A stretch of 64,000 nt of DNA from XN24 sp047921455. GTDB taxonomy: Bacteria; Pseudomonadota; Gammaproteobacteria; Steroidobacterales; XN24. The stretch spans positions 1-64,000 of the forward strand of contig JBLRWC010000011.1 of NCBI GenBank assembly GCA_047921455.1. The letters run 5' to 3'. Positions 50,962 through 59,177 of this stretch are shown one piece after another. Under the pieces are notes generated by a model. That model was not told where the DNA came from. It saw only the letters and a program-made list of their open reading frames with translations, and made no database searches. Made by a program: the position numbers and the translations under genes. Positions within the stretch are counted from its first letter, which is position 1; each line of letters begins with the position of its first letter.

Positions 50962-52041
50962 ATGAAATTCGTTGACGAAGCGACCATTACCGTACAGGCC
51001 GGTGCCGGCGGCAATGGTTGCGTAAGCTTCCGGCGCGAAAAATTCATTCCCTTCGGGGGACCGGATGGCGGTGACGGCGGTGACGGCGGCAGCGTCTGGC
51101 TCGTCGCCGACGCCGGCCTCAACACGCTGATAGATTTCCGGCGCCAGCGACGGTTTCGCGCCGCCAGCGGTGCGCCGGGCGCCGGCAGCAACTGCTACGG
51201 TCGGGGCGGAGAGTCGGTTGAGATCCCCGTCCCGGTGGGTACGGTGGTGCACGAGGAAAGTACCGGGGAAGTGCTCGGCGACCTGGTTGAACCGGCGCAA
51301 CGGCTGTTGGTGGCCCAGGGGGGCGTCGGCGGCAAGGGCAATGTGCACTTCAAGAGCAGCGTCAACCGGGCGCCCCGCAAGTTCACGCCGGGCACCCCTG
51401 GCGAACTTCGGCACCTGCGGCTCGAGCTGCGCTTGCTGGCGGATGTCGGCCTGCTTGGCCTTCCCAATGCGGGTAAATCGACGTTGCTCAGGGCCGTGAC
51501 GGCCGCCACGCCGAAGGTCGGCGACTATCCGTTCACTACCCTGCATCCTAATCTCGGCGTCGTCGAGCTCGAGGATGACAAGACCTTCGTCATCGCGGAT
51601 ATCCCGGGGCTGATCGAAGGTGCGGCCGAGGGGCACGGCCTCGGCACCCGTTTTCTGCGGCACCTGCAGCGGACGCGCTTGTTGCTGCATATTGTCGACG
51701 CCACGTCGCACGAAGGTGAACTTTCCCCGGAGCAAGGTGCGCGGGACATTATTCACGAGCTGAAGGCCTACAGCGACGAGCTGGGGGCCTGGCCGCGCTG
51801 GCTGGTTATCAACAAGATCGACAAGTTGCATCACGACGAGGGCGCCGAAATCGCGCAACGGGTGGCTGTAGCCACTGATCACAAGGGCCCGGTATTTTCG
51901 GTGTCGGCCACCAGTGGAGAGGGTACCGGGGAGCTGATGCGCGCCGTCGGCGCGTTCCTGCAGCGGCAGGCAAAAGCCCGCGACGCAGCGGCTGAAAGGG
52001 TCGATTATGCGCAGGGCGTGAAGGGGCCGGGCGGGCGCTGA
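50962..52041 (+). CDS. obgE: GTPase Obg (ObgE/CgtA)
   Basis: A 359-residue ribosome-associated GTPase. The N-terminal Obg domain is glycine-rich (QAGAGGNGCVSFRREKF, GGDGGDGGS). The G domain has GLPNAGKSTLL, the switch region DIPGLIEGAAEG and NKIDKL. Acts in 50S assembly and stress control. The ATG at 50962 matches the MKFVDEA family start. It is the last gene of the rplU-rpmA-obgE group and faces rpsT across a palindromic terminator. Confidence 0.97.
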   Translation: MKFVDEATITVQAGAGGNGCVSFRREKFIPFGGPDGGDGGDGGSVWLVADAGLNTLIDFRRQRRFRAASGAPGAGSNCYGRGGESVEIPVPVGTVVHEESTGEVLGDLVEPAQRLLVAQGGVGGKGNVHFKSSVNRAPRKFTPGTPGELRHLRLELRLLADVGLLGLPNAGKSTLLRAVTAATPKVGDYPFTTLHPNLGVVELEDDKTFVIADIPGLIEGAAEGHGLGTRFLRHLQRTRLLLHIVDATSHEGELSPEQGARDIIHELKAYSDELGAWPRWLVINKIDKLHHDEGAEIAQRVAVATDHKGPVFSVSATSGEGTGELMRAVGAFLQRQAKARDAAAERVDYAQGVKGPGGR

Positions 52042-52064
52042 CCCCGCAGGCGGGCCGGCTATCC

Positions 52065-52106
52065 GGATACAAAAAAACCGGCGCATGCGCCGGTTTTTTT
52101 GTATCC
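52065..52106. terminator. 42-bp perfect palindrome, bidirectional terminator
   Basis: GGATAC, seven A, the stem CCGGCGCATGCGCCGG, seven T, GTATCC: the whole 42 bp is its own reverse complement. It gives a GC-rich hairpin with a T-run on both strands, ending obgE (+) and rpsT (-) transcripts. Confidence 0.95.
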
Positions 52107-52128
52107 GCCCCGCGTGGGGCGCGCAAGG

Positions 52129-52395
52129 TCAGGCCTGCAGGCTCTTGATCCGCGCGTTCAGGCGACTCTTGTGGCGAGCCGCCTTGTTCTTGTGGACGAT
52201 GCCCTTGGAGACCATGGAATCGAGTACCGGCACCGCCGCCTGGTAACTCGCTTCGGCCGCGGCCCGATCGCCGCTCTCGATCGCGGTCGAGACCTTCTTA
52301 AGATAGGTGCGCATTTTTGAGCGCATCGCCATGTTGTGGGCCCTGTGCTTGACGCTCTGGCGAGCGCGTTTCTGGGCCGACTTGATGTTCGCCAA
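52129..52395 (-). CDS. rpsT: 30S ribosomal protein S20
   Basis: An 88-residue basic helical protein starting MANIKSAQKRARQSVKHRAHN, the S20 signature, with KGIVHKNKAARHKSRLNARI at the end. Binds 16S rRNA. Convergent with obgE; in many gammaproteobacteria rpsT is followed or faced by murJ-ribF-ileS, which here begin 8 kb further right beyond the his operon. Confidence 0.98.
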   Translation of the reverse strand: MANIKSAQKRARQSVKHRAHNMAMRSKMRTYLKKVSTAIESGDRAAAEASYQAAVPVLDSMVSKGIVHKNKAARHKSRLNARIKSLQA

Positions 52396-52552
52396 GGTAC
52401 CGACTCCCGTTGAATCGTCAGTAAGCGCGAGGAACCACTGTTCGCTGCGCGAAGCCGCGTATCGTCGTCGAGCGGGCGCCTCTTGTCAACCCGCTAGAGC
52501 AGACACCGGGGGGCTTCGCGACACCCCCGGCGCCACTCCCGGTGTCACCAGA

Positions 52553-52900
52553 TCACTTGGCAAGGCTGCGGATGTAGGCGATCAGGTTCTCGAGCTCCTC
52601 GTCTTTCAGGCCCCGCTGGGCGGTCATCATTGGCGACTTGCCGACTGCGGGTCCGCCCTTGGTGATGATCGTCCTGAGGTAATCGTCGTCCACGGATTCC
52701 TGCCATTCGGCGTCGTTAAAGGCGCGTGGCTTGGGGTTCAGGCCTGCGGCTGCGGGACCGTCGCCGGCTCCCGCCGGCCCGTGGCAGACCGCGCAGAGTT
52801 GCTGAAACTTCGCTTTGCCGGCGCCGGCGTCGCCCGCATGCGCCGCCATCGTAAACAAGCAAAGGGTTGCCATGGTGGCTGTCAAGGTCATCTTGCGCAT
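52553..52900 (-). CDS. small periplasmic c-type cytochrome
   Basis: A 115-residue exported monohaem cytochrome. A signal peptide (about residues 1-22, ending MAAHAGD) is followed by a class I cytochrome fold with CAVCH near residue 36, a distal Met candidate in KSPMM, and a final LENLIAYIRSL helix. It probably shuttles electrons in the periplasm; a role toward the cbb3 oxidase is possible but not shown. Stand-alone gene. Confidence 0.9.
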   Translation of the reverse strand: MRKMTLTATMATLCLFTMAAHAGDAGAGKAKFQQLCAVCHGPAGAGDGPAAAGLNPKPRAFNDAEWQESVDDDYLRTIITKGGPAVGKSPMMTAQRGLKDEELENLIAYIRSLAK

Positions 52901-53026
52901 GCGTGCACTCCTGTTAACTGGTGAATGTTGCTCGACTGGTAAAGGATTCGTGAGACGGTGGTCGGCAGTTTCCCGCAGGCCCGGAAAAGACTCATGGCGC
53001 GTGGGCCGGGGTGCAAACCCGGCTAC

Positions 53027-53055
53027 TTGCCATGCTGGCTGTATTAGCGTATTAA
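53027..53055 (+). promoter_or_regulatory. candidate his operon promoter
   Basis: TTGCCA (53027-53032) and TATTAA (53050-53055) are separated by 17 bases, a sigma70-like spacing. The -10 element lies inside the 53045-53062 palindrome, so a bound repressor would block the promoter. The predicted start is about 40 bases before the TrpR-like gene. Confidence 0.45.
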
Positions 53056-53062
53056 TACGCTA
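53045..53062. promoter_or_regulatory. 18-bp perfect palindrome, candidate operator of the his operon
   Basis: TAGCGTATTAATACGCTA is a perfect palindrome, 40 bases before the ATG of the TrpR-like gene that leads the his operon. Its size resembles the E. coli trp operator. It is a good candidate autoregulatory site for the encoded TrpR/YerC-like protein. Confidence 0.6.
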
Positions 53063-53102
53063 CGTCAAGTTGTTTCCCTGCAAGACCAGCCTGAACAAGA
53101 TT

Positions 53103-53417
53103 ATGAAGAATCGCGCCGCCCCATCCAAGCTCGAGGACCAGCGCGCCGAGCAATCGCTCTACCAGGCGATCCTTGCGCTGGAGGATGCCGACGAGGTGAT
53201 GCGCTTCTTCAGGGACCTGTGCACACCGGCCGAGTTACAGGCAATTGTAGACCGTTGGCGCGTGGTGGGCCTGCTCCGGGCAGGTTTTACCTATCGCCAG
53301 ATCAACGACCAGACCGGCATCAGTGTCACGACGATCGGTCGGGTCGCCCGTTTTCTTGCCGACGGCAACGGGGGTTACCGTGCCGTGGCCGAACGCCTTG
53401 ATGGAGATAAGACATGA
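53103..53417 (+). CDS. TrpR/YerC/YecD-family regulator
   Basis: A 104-residue all-helical protein. FFRDLCTPAELQAIVDRWRVVGLLRAG and TYRQINDQTGISVTTIGRVARFL align with the TrpR helix-turn-helix region (the T-x-T-I-x-R motif of the recognition helix is kept). Its stop overlaps the hisG ATG by 4 bp. It therefore heads the hisGDCBHAFI operon and probably controls it; the ligand (histidine, tryptophan or other) is unknown. A palindrome sits just upstream. Confidence 0.87.
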   Translation: MKNRAAPSKLEDQRAEQSLYQAILALEDADEVMRFFRDLCTPAELQAIVDRWRVVGLLRAGFTYRQINDQTGISVTTIGRVARFLADGNGGYRAVAERLDGDKT

Positions 53418-54292
53418 CAGTAGAGGCAGAGCAGCGGATCAAAATCGCTGTCCAGAAATCCGGGCGGCTGACGGACAATTCACTGCACCTGATGGAAACC
53501 TGCGGACTCATCTACAGTCGCGGCCGCGACCAGTTGATCTGTTTTGGCGAAAATATGCCGGTGGACGTGCTGCTGGTGCGCGACGACGATATTCCGGAGC
53601 TGGTGGCCGAGGGGATCTGCGACCTGGGCATCGTCGGCATGAATGTATTTCGCGAAAAAATAAGCGACGGCATGGACGTGCGGCCGGAGCTGGAGCTCGA
53701 CTTCGGGCGCTGCCGCTTGTCCATCGCGGTGCCGCGTGGCTTCGCGTATGACTCAGCGCGCAGTCTCGAGGGTCTGCGCGTCGCTACCAGCTATCCGCAA
53801 ATTCTCAAGGCATGGCTCGACCAGCAAGGCGTCACGGCCGAGATCGTTATGCTGTCCGGAGCGGTTGAAATTGCGCCCCGCCTGGGCCGCGCCGACGTGA
53901 TTTGCGATCTCGTCTCGACCGGTTCAACGTTGCTGGCGAACGACCTGGTGGAAGCCGAGGTCGTTTACAAGAGCAAGGCGGCGCTGATTTCGCGCGGCAG
54001 CGGACCCGCTGACGGCTGGCCGACGCGGCTGGTCAGTCGCATGCGGGGGGTGCTGAGCGTACGTGAAAGCAAGTACATCATGTTGCATGCGCCGCGCTCG
54101 GCCCTCGGAGAAATCCGGCGCCTGTTGCCGGGCAGCGAATCCCCCACGGTGATGCCGCTCGAAGGCAGGGATGACAAGGTTGCCGTGCACGCGCTGTGCC
54201 GTGAGAACGTATTCTGGGAAACCCTGGAAGGGCTGAAGGCCGCCGGCGCGAGTTCGATGCTGGTCCTGCCCGTGGAGAAAATGCTTGCCTGA
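53414..54292 (+). CDS. hisG: ATP phosphoribosyltransferase (long form)
   Basis: A 292-residue enzyme catalysing the first step of histidine synthesis. Long-form length (E. coli 299) with a C-terminal ACT-like regulatory domain (about residues 220-290, PRSALGEIRRLLPGSESPTV ...), so it needs no HisZ. KIAVQKSGRLTDNSLHLM and the PRPP-binding DLVSTGSTLLANDL are diagnostic. The ATG overlaps the preceding regulator's stop. Confidence 0.96.
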   Translation: MTVEAEQRIKIAVQKSGRLTDNSLHLMETCGLIYSRGRDQLICFGENMPVDVLLVRDDDIPELVAEGICDLGIVGMNVFREKISDGMDVRPELELDFGRCRLSIAVPRGFAYDSARSLEGLRVATSYPQILKAWLDQQGVTAEIVMLSGAVEIAPRLGRADVICDLVSTGSTLLANDLVEAEVVYKSKAALISRGSGPADGWPTRLVSRMRGVLSVRESKYIMLHAPRSALGEIRRLLPGSESPTVMPLEGRDDKVAVHALCRENVFWETLEGLKAAGASSMLVLPVEKMLA

Positions 54293-55643
54293 AACCACGC
54301 CATTAATGCGTCGCTTCCATTGGGCGGAGCTTGACGAGTCGGCCCGGAGCGCGGCCCTCGCGCGACCGGAAGTCGCGCAGCGCGCAACACTGGCGGACCA
54401 GGTCGGCGCGATCATCGACGAGACGCGGCGCGACGGCGACGCGGCGCTGTTGCGGTTTGCCGAGCGTTTCGACGGCGTGAAACTCGACGCGTTGCGCGTG
54501 CCCGCGGCCGAATTCGATGCGGCCGAGGCTGCGCTGACGGCGGAGCAGCGCGCCGCGTTGCGGACGGCGATCGACAATGTGCGCGCTTTTCACGCTGCGC
54601 AGCTGGCGGCGCCGATCGAGGTAGAGACGACTCCCGGCGTCGTTTGCGGCCGGATTACCCGTCCGATCCGGGCGGTCGGCCTGTATGTGCCGGCAGGTTC
54701 CGCGCCGCTGCCCTCGACCGTCGTGATGCTGGCCGTGCCGGCTGCGCTGGCCGGCTGCCCGCGCCGCGTGCTGTGTACGCCGCCGCAGAAAAATGGTCGC
54801 GCAGACGCGGCGGTGCTGACGGCTGCGCGTTACTGTGAGATCGACGAGGTCTACCTGGTCGGCGGCGCCCAGGCGGTCGCGGCCATGGCTTATGGCACCG
54901 AATCTGTTCCCAGCGTGGACAAGATTTTCGGCCCGGGCAATGCCTGGGTCACTGAAGCGAAACTGCAGGTCTCGCGCGATCCCGACGGTGCCGCGCTGGA
55001 TCTTCCCGCTGGCCCTTCCGAGGTGCTGGTGATTGCCGACGAGCGGGCCGACCCTGGCTTCGTGGCGGCGGATTTGCTGTCACAGGCTGAGCACGGGCCG
55101 GATTCGCAAGTATTGCTGGTGACCCCTTCGCTGGCGCTGGCCAACGCCGTGGATGCAGCCATCGGTGCTGAATTGGCGTTGTTACCGCGAAACGCCGTGG
55201 TGCGCGCGGCGCTCAACCATGGCCGCACTCTTATTGCGGCGGATCTCGAGGAAGCTTTCCAAATCAGCAACTGCTATGCGCCCGAGCACCTCATCGTGCA
55301 GGTGCTGGAGGCCGAACGCTGGCTTGACCATATCGAGGTAGCCGGCTCGGTGTTCCTGGGCGACTGGACGCCGGAATCACTGGGTGATTATTGCAGCGGC
55401 ACCAACCATGTGCTGCCGACCTATGGTTATGCGCGCGCCTGGAGCGGACTTTCGGTCAGCGATTTCCAGCTGGCCATTTCGGTGCAGCAGGCGAGCCCGA
55501 AGGGTTTCCTGCGAATCGGACCCACCGCCCGCACGCTGGCGGAACTGGAAGGCCTCGATGCCCACGCCCTGGCGGTACGGCTCAGGCTGGATGCGCTGGC
55601 ACGCCACAGCGATGTAAGCCCGCAGGCGAAAACACCGGAATGA
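54285..55643 (+). CDS. hisD: histidinol dehydrogenase
   Basis: A 452-residue NAD enzyme for the last two steps of histidine synthesis. RAVGLYVPAGSAPLPSTVVM, VDKIFGPGNAWVTEAKLQV and DLPAGPSEVLVIAD are HisD signatures, and SQAEHGPDSQ holds zinc/catalytic residues. The first possible start is TTG at 54285, overlapping hisG by 8 bp with GGAG upstream; the ATG at 54306 (residue 8) is the alternative. Confidence 0.96.
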   Translation: MPETTPLMRRFHWAELDESARSAALARPEVAQRATLADQVGAIIDETRRDGDAALLRFAERFDGVKLDALRVPAAEFDAAEAALTAEQRAALRTAIDNVRAFHAAQLAAPIEVETTPGVVCGRITRPIRAVGLYVPAGSAPLPSTVVMLAVPAALAGCPRRVLCTPPQKNGRADAAVLTAARYCEIDEVYLVGGAQAVAAMAYGTESVPSVDKIFGPGNAWVTEAKLQVSRDPDGAALDLPAGPSEVLVIADERADPGFVAADLLSQAEHGPDSQVLLVTPSLALANAVDAAIGAELALLPRNAVVRAALNHGRTLIAADLEEAFQISNCYAPEHLIVQVLEAERWLDHIEVAGSVFLGDWTPESLGDYCSGTNHVLPTYGYARAWSGLSVSDFQLAISVQQASPKGFLRIGPTARTLAELEGLDAHALAVRLRLDALARHSDVSPQAKTPE

Positions 55644-56725
55644 GCGGCGTAGCACACTTGCTGCGGCCCGAGCTGCAGGCCTTTTCTGCTTATCACGCGG
55701 CCTCTCCGCAACGTGGGGTCGTGCGACTGCACGCGAATGAGTCCTCGTGGCGCGCCGACTGGGATGACACCGTTGACGGACTGAATCGCTATCCGGAACC
55801 GCGTTCCGTTGCGCTGCTGGAAGCGCTGGCGGCGCTCTACGGGGTCGCACCGGGTGCCGTGCTTGCCACCCGTGGCAGTGACGACGCCATCGACTTGCTG
55901 GTGCGCGCATTCTGTCGCGCCGGCAAAGATGCCGTGCTGGTATGCCCGCCGACGTTCGGCATGTATGCGGTGGCGGCGCGCCTGCAGGGCGCCGCGATCA
56001 TCGAGGTGCCGCTGAAGCGCAATTTCGCACTGGATGTGGCCGGCATTCGGGCTGCCGTGCGGCCGGGCGTGAAACTGGTGTTTCTCTGCTCACCCAATAA
56101 TCCCACCGGCAATACGATTCCCGGCGCGGCTGTGGATGAACTGTGCGAGGCGCTCGCGGGCCGCAGCATGGTGGTAGTTGACGAGGCCTATGTCGAGTTT
56201 GCGCGCACGCCGGGATTTGCAGACCGCTTGGCGGCCCATGGCAACCTGGTGCTGTTACGGACTCTATCGAAGGCCTGGGGCCTGGCTGGCGCGCGCGTCG
56301 GCGCGGTGCTGGCGGAGCCGGAGCTGATCGGTATCCTGCGTGCGCTGGCGCCGCCTTATCCACTGCCCTCGCTCGTCACCGAGGCGGCGTTGCGCCGTCT
56401 TCAGCCGGCGGAACTCACCGCGGCCCGGCGCCGTACAGCGGCGGTCTTGCGTCGTCGCGAGCACCTGGCGGCGGCCCTGCGCGCCCTGCCGACGGTGACA
56501 CGCGTCTGGCCGAGCGAGGGGAATTTCCTGTTGGCAAGATTTACGCGGGCTGCCGCCGCGCTCGCGGCCTGCGAGTCAGCAGGCGTGCTGGTGCGCGACT
56601 TCAGCGGCCAGCCGCGCCTGCACGGCTGCCTCAGGATCACGGTCGGCACGGCGGCCGAGAATCGGCGCCTGCTGGCAGCGCTCGGCAGCCTCGAGGCGAA
56701 ACCCGGCAGGAGACGGCATGGATAG
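55640..56725 (+). CDS. hisC: histidinol-phosphate aminotransferase
   Basis: A 361-residue PLP aminotransferase. RLHANESSW at the N-terminus, LCSPNNPTGN, VVDEAYVEFA and the PLP lysine in LRTLSKAWGLAGARVG are all present. The ATG overlaps the hisD stop by 4 bp; hisB starts within its last codons. Confidence 0.96.
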   Translation: MSGVAHLLRPELQAFSAYHAASPQRGVVRLHANESSWRADWDDTVDGLNRYPEPRSVALLEALAALYGVAPGAVLATRGSDDAIDLLVRAFCRAGKDAVLVCPPTFGMYAVAARLQGAAIIEVPLKRNFALDVAGIRAAVRPGVKLVFLCSPNNPTGNTIPGAAVDELCEALAGRSMVVVDEAYVEFARTPGFADRLAAHGNLVLLRTLSKAWGLAGARVGAVLAEPELIGILRALAPPYPLPSLVTEAALRRLQPAELTAARRRTAAVLRRREHLAAALRALPTVTRVWPSEGNFLLARFTRAAAALAACESAGVLVRDFSGQPRLHGCLRITVGTAAENRRLLAALGSLEAKPGRRRHG

Positions 56726-57800
56726 GGCACTGTTGTTGTTCATCGACCGTGACGGCACACTGATCGAGGAACCCGCTGACGAGCAGGTGGACGCACTCGA
56801 CAAGATCCGCCTGTTGCCCGGTGTGATTCCCGCGCTGCTGCGCCTGGCGGACGCCGGCTACCGATTGCTGCTGGTCAGTAACCAGGACGGTCGCGGCACG
56901 GCATCGTTTCCGGAGGCCGACTTCCAGCGCGCCCACGATTTCATCATCGAGTTGTTTGCCAGCCAGGGCATCCGCTTCGAAGCGGAATTCATCTGCCCGC
57001 ACTTTCCAGCCGACGGCTGTTCCTGTCGCAAGCCGGCGACCGGCCTGGTAACCCGCTTCATTGCGCATAATCCGCCCGACCTGGACCGCAGTTTCGTGCT
57101 CGGCGACCGTGACACCGACCTGGCGTTTGCGGAGAACCTCGGCCTGGTCGGGCTCAAGGTCGGCGACGGCACAGACGGCAGCCTCACCTGGCCGGAAGTC
57201 GCGCGCCAGGTTCTCGGCGGTCTGCGGCGCGCCGTGGTGACGCGCGGCACCGCCGAAACCCGCATTCGGGTGGCTGTGGACCTCGACGATCCGCATGGTC
57301 CGGTGCGCGCCGCCACGGGCATTGGCTACTACGATCACATGCTCGAGCAGATCGCCAAGCATGGCGGCTTTTCGATGGACCTCGAGTGCAGCGGCGACCT
57401 GCATGTGGACGAACATCACACCGTGGAGGACGTGGCGCTGGCGCTCGGCGAGGCGCTGCGCACGGCGCTCGGCGCGCGCCGCGGCCTTCGGCGCTACGGT
57501 TTCGTCCTGCCGATGGACGAGACGCGGGCGGAGTTATCGATCGACCTCGGCGGCCGTCCCTACCTGGTGTTCGAGGGCGAATTCCGCCGCGAGCGGGTCG
57601 GCGAATTGCCGACGGAACTGGTGCCGCACTTTTTCCGCTCGCTGGCCGACAGCTTGCGAGCGTCGATCCATGTGCGGCTCGACGGCGAGAACGATCACCA
57701 CCAGGTCGAGGGTGCCTTCAAGGCGCTCGGCCGGTCACTGCGCGACGCCTTCCGGCGCGAGGGCGGCGGCATTCCATCGACCAAGGGCATGCTGGCATGA
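56718..57800 (+). CDS. hisB: bifunctional histidinol-phosphatase / imidazoleglycerol-phosphate dehydratase
   Basis: A 360-residue fusion. The N-terminal HAD phosphatase (about 1-165) has LFIDRDGTLIEE and the zinc-binding CPHFPADGCSCRKP; the C-terminal dehydratase (about 168-360) has GIGYYDHMLEQIAKHGG, DLHVDEHHTVEDVAL and ENDHHQVEGAFKA. The fusion is typical of gammaproteobacteria such as E. coli and Xanthomonas. Confidence 0.97.
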   Translation: MDRALLLFIDRDGTLIEEPADEQVDALDKIRLLPGVIPALLRLADAGYRLLLVSNQDGRGTASFPEADFQRAHDFIIELFASQGIRFEAEFICPHFPADGCSCRKPATGLVTRFIAHNPPDLDRSFVLGDRDTDLAFAENLGLVGLKVGDGTDGSLTWPEVARQVLGGLRRAVVTRGTAETRIRVAVDLDDPHGPVRAATGIGYYDHMLEQIAKHGGFSMDLECSGDLHVDEHHTVEDVALALGEALRTALGARRGLRRYGFVLPMDETRAELSIDLGGRPYLVFEGEFRRERVGELPTELVPHFFRSLADSLRASIHVRLDGENDHHQVEGAFKALGRSLRDAFRREGGGIPSTKGMLA

Positions 57801-58399
57801 GCCCCGGGGGCCCTGTCATTCTCGATTCCGGTGGGGCGAACATCAGCTCGCTGCGCTTTGCTCTCGGGCGGTTGGGCTGCGCGGCGCCGCTCACGGCTGA
57901 TCCGGGCGTGATCCGCAACGCAAGCCACGTGTTCCTGCCGGGGGTGGGCGCAGCGGACCAGGCAATGGCCGGGCTGGAACAAAGCGGCCTTGCGGACCTC
58001 GTGCGCCGCCTCACGCAGCCGGTGCTGGGCATCTGTCTCGGCATGCAGCTGCTGTTCGAGCGCTCCGCGGAGGATGGTGGCCGCAGCTGCCTCGGGGTGA
58101 TTCCCGGCCAGGTGCAAAGAATCGAGGGTGGCCCGGACCGTCCCGTGCCGCACATGGGCTGGAACCTGACCAGCCTGGCGCCGGACTGTCCCCTGTTTGC
58201 GGGCTTGTCGGCCGCCGAACATTTCTATTACGTGCACAGCTATGCGGCGCCAACCGGACCCGATACCGTCGCCGTGGCCGACTACGGCGGCGAGTTCACA
58301 GCGGTGGTGGCGCGCGGCAATTTTCACGGCGCCCAGTTCCATCCCGAACGTTCGGGGCCGGCCGGCGCGCGCGTGCTGGCGAATTTTCTCGCACTCTGA
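57797..58399 (+). CDS. hisH: imidazole glycerol phosphate synthase glutaminase subunit
   Basis: A 200-residue class I glutamine amidotransferase that feeds ammonia to HisF. Catalytic Cys is in GICLGMQLLF, the His-Glu pair in GAQFHPERSG. The N-terminus reads VILDSGGANISSLRFAL; the usual DYGxGN is DSGGAN here, as in some Xanthomonadales. ATG overlaps hisB by 4 bp. Confidence 0.95.
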   Translation: MSPGGPVILDSGGANISSLRFALGRLGCAAPLTADPGVIRNASHVFLPGVGAADQAMAGLEQSGLADLVRRLTQPVLGICLGMQLLFERSAEDGGRSCLGVIPGQVQRIEGGPDRPVPHMGWNLTSLAPDCPLFAGLSAAEHFYYVHSYAAPTGPDTVAVADYGGEFTAVVARGNFHGAQFHPERSGPAGARVLANFLAL

Positions 58400-58406
58400 C
58401 ACCGCT

Positions 58407-59177
58407 ATGACACAGGACATCAAGACACCCATGGCGTTCAAGCCCATTCCAGCGATCGACCTGAAGGACGGGCGCTGCGTCCGCCTTTACCAGGGGCGTT
58501 TCGACCAGGTCTCGCACTACGAAGCCGACCCCGAGGGGCTCGCCAGTCGCTACCTGTCGCTCGGGGTCGACTGGGTGCACGTCGTCGACCTGGATGGGGC
58601 GCGCGATGGCGCCGGCGGCAACCGCGACGTCATCGGGCGCATGGCCGGGCTGGCGCGTGGGCGCGTCCAGGTCGGCGGCGGGATCCGGTCCCGCGCGGAC
58701 GTCGACGCGCTGCTGGCGACTGGCGTGGGCCGGGTTGTGATTGGCAGCGCGGCCGCCGAATGCCCGGACGAGGTGCTGGACTGGTTTCGTGAGCTCGGCG
58801 CGGAGCGGCTGGTGCTGGCGTTTGACGTCCGCATTGACGAGCAGGGCACCCCGTGGTGCAAGACCCGCGGCTGGACGGAGGATGCCGGCCTGTCGTTGTG
58901 GGACGCGATCGAGACCTACCAGGCGGCCGGCCTGCGCCACGTCTTGTGTACCGATGTGGCGCGTGACGGCGCCATGACCGGGCCGAACCTGGCGCTGTAC
59001 CGGGAATGTGCGACGCGATATCCGGATGTCGCCTTGCAGGCGTCCGGCGGCGTGCGCGATCTCGCCGACGTCGAGGCCCTGGGGAGTACCGGCGCCGCGA
59101 GCGCGATCATCGGCAAGGCGCTGCTCGATAACCGCATCACCGACGAGGAGATCCGCTCATTCTTGCGAAGCGCATAA
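58407..59177 (+). CDS. hisA: ProFAR isomerase
   Basis: A 256-residue (beta/alpha)8 isomerase. PAIDLKDGRCVRLYQGRF carries the catalytic Asp, VQVGGGIRS the phosphate site, and CTDVARDGAMTGPN the second Asp half. The ATG at 58407 is used; the Met at 58431 is also possible. The 3' end overlaps hisF by 19 bp. Confidence 0.95.
   Translation: MTQDIKTPMAFKPIPAIDLKDGRCVRLYQGRFDQVSHYEADPEGLASRYLSLGVDWVHVVDLDGARDGAGGNRDVIGRMAGLARGRVQVGGGIRSRADVDALLATGVGRVVIGSAAAECPDEVLDWFRELGAERLVLAFDVRIDEQGTPWCKTRGWTEDAGLSLWDAIETYQAAGLRHVLCTDVARDGAMTGPNLALYRECATRYPDVALQASGGVRDLADVEALGSTGAASAIIGKALLDNRITDEEIRSFLRSA
59145..59150 (+). promoter_or_regulatory. Shine-Dalgarno GAGGAG for the hisF ATT start
   Basis: GAGGAG inside the 3' end of hisA lies eight bases before the ATT at 59159-59161, ideal spacing for initiation there. 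There is no better-placed start codon. Confidence 0.7.
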
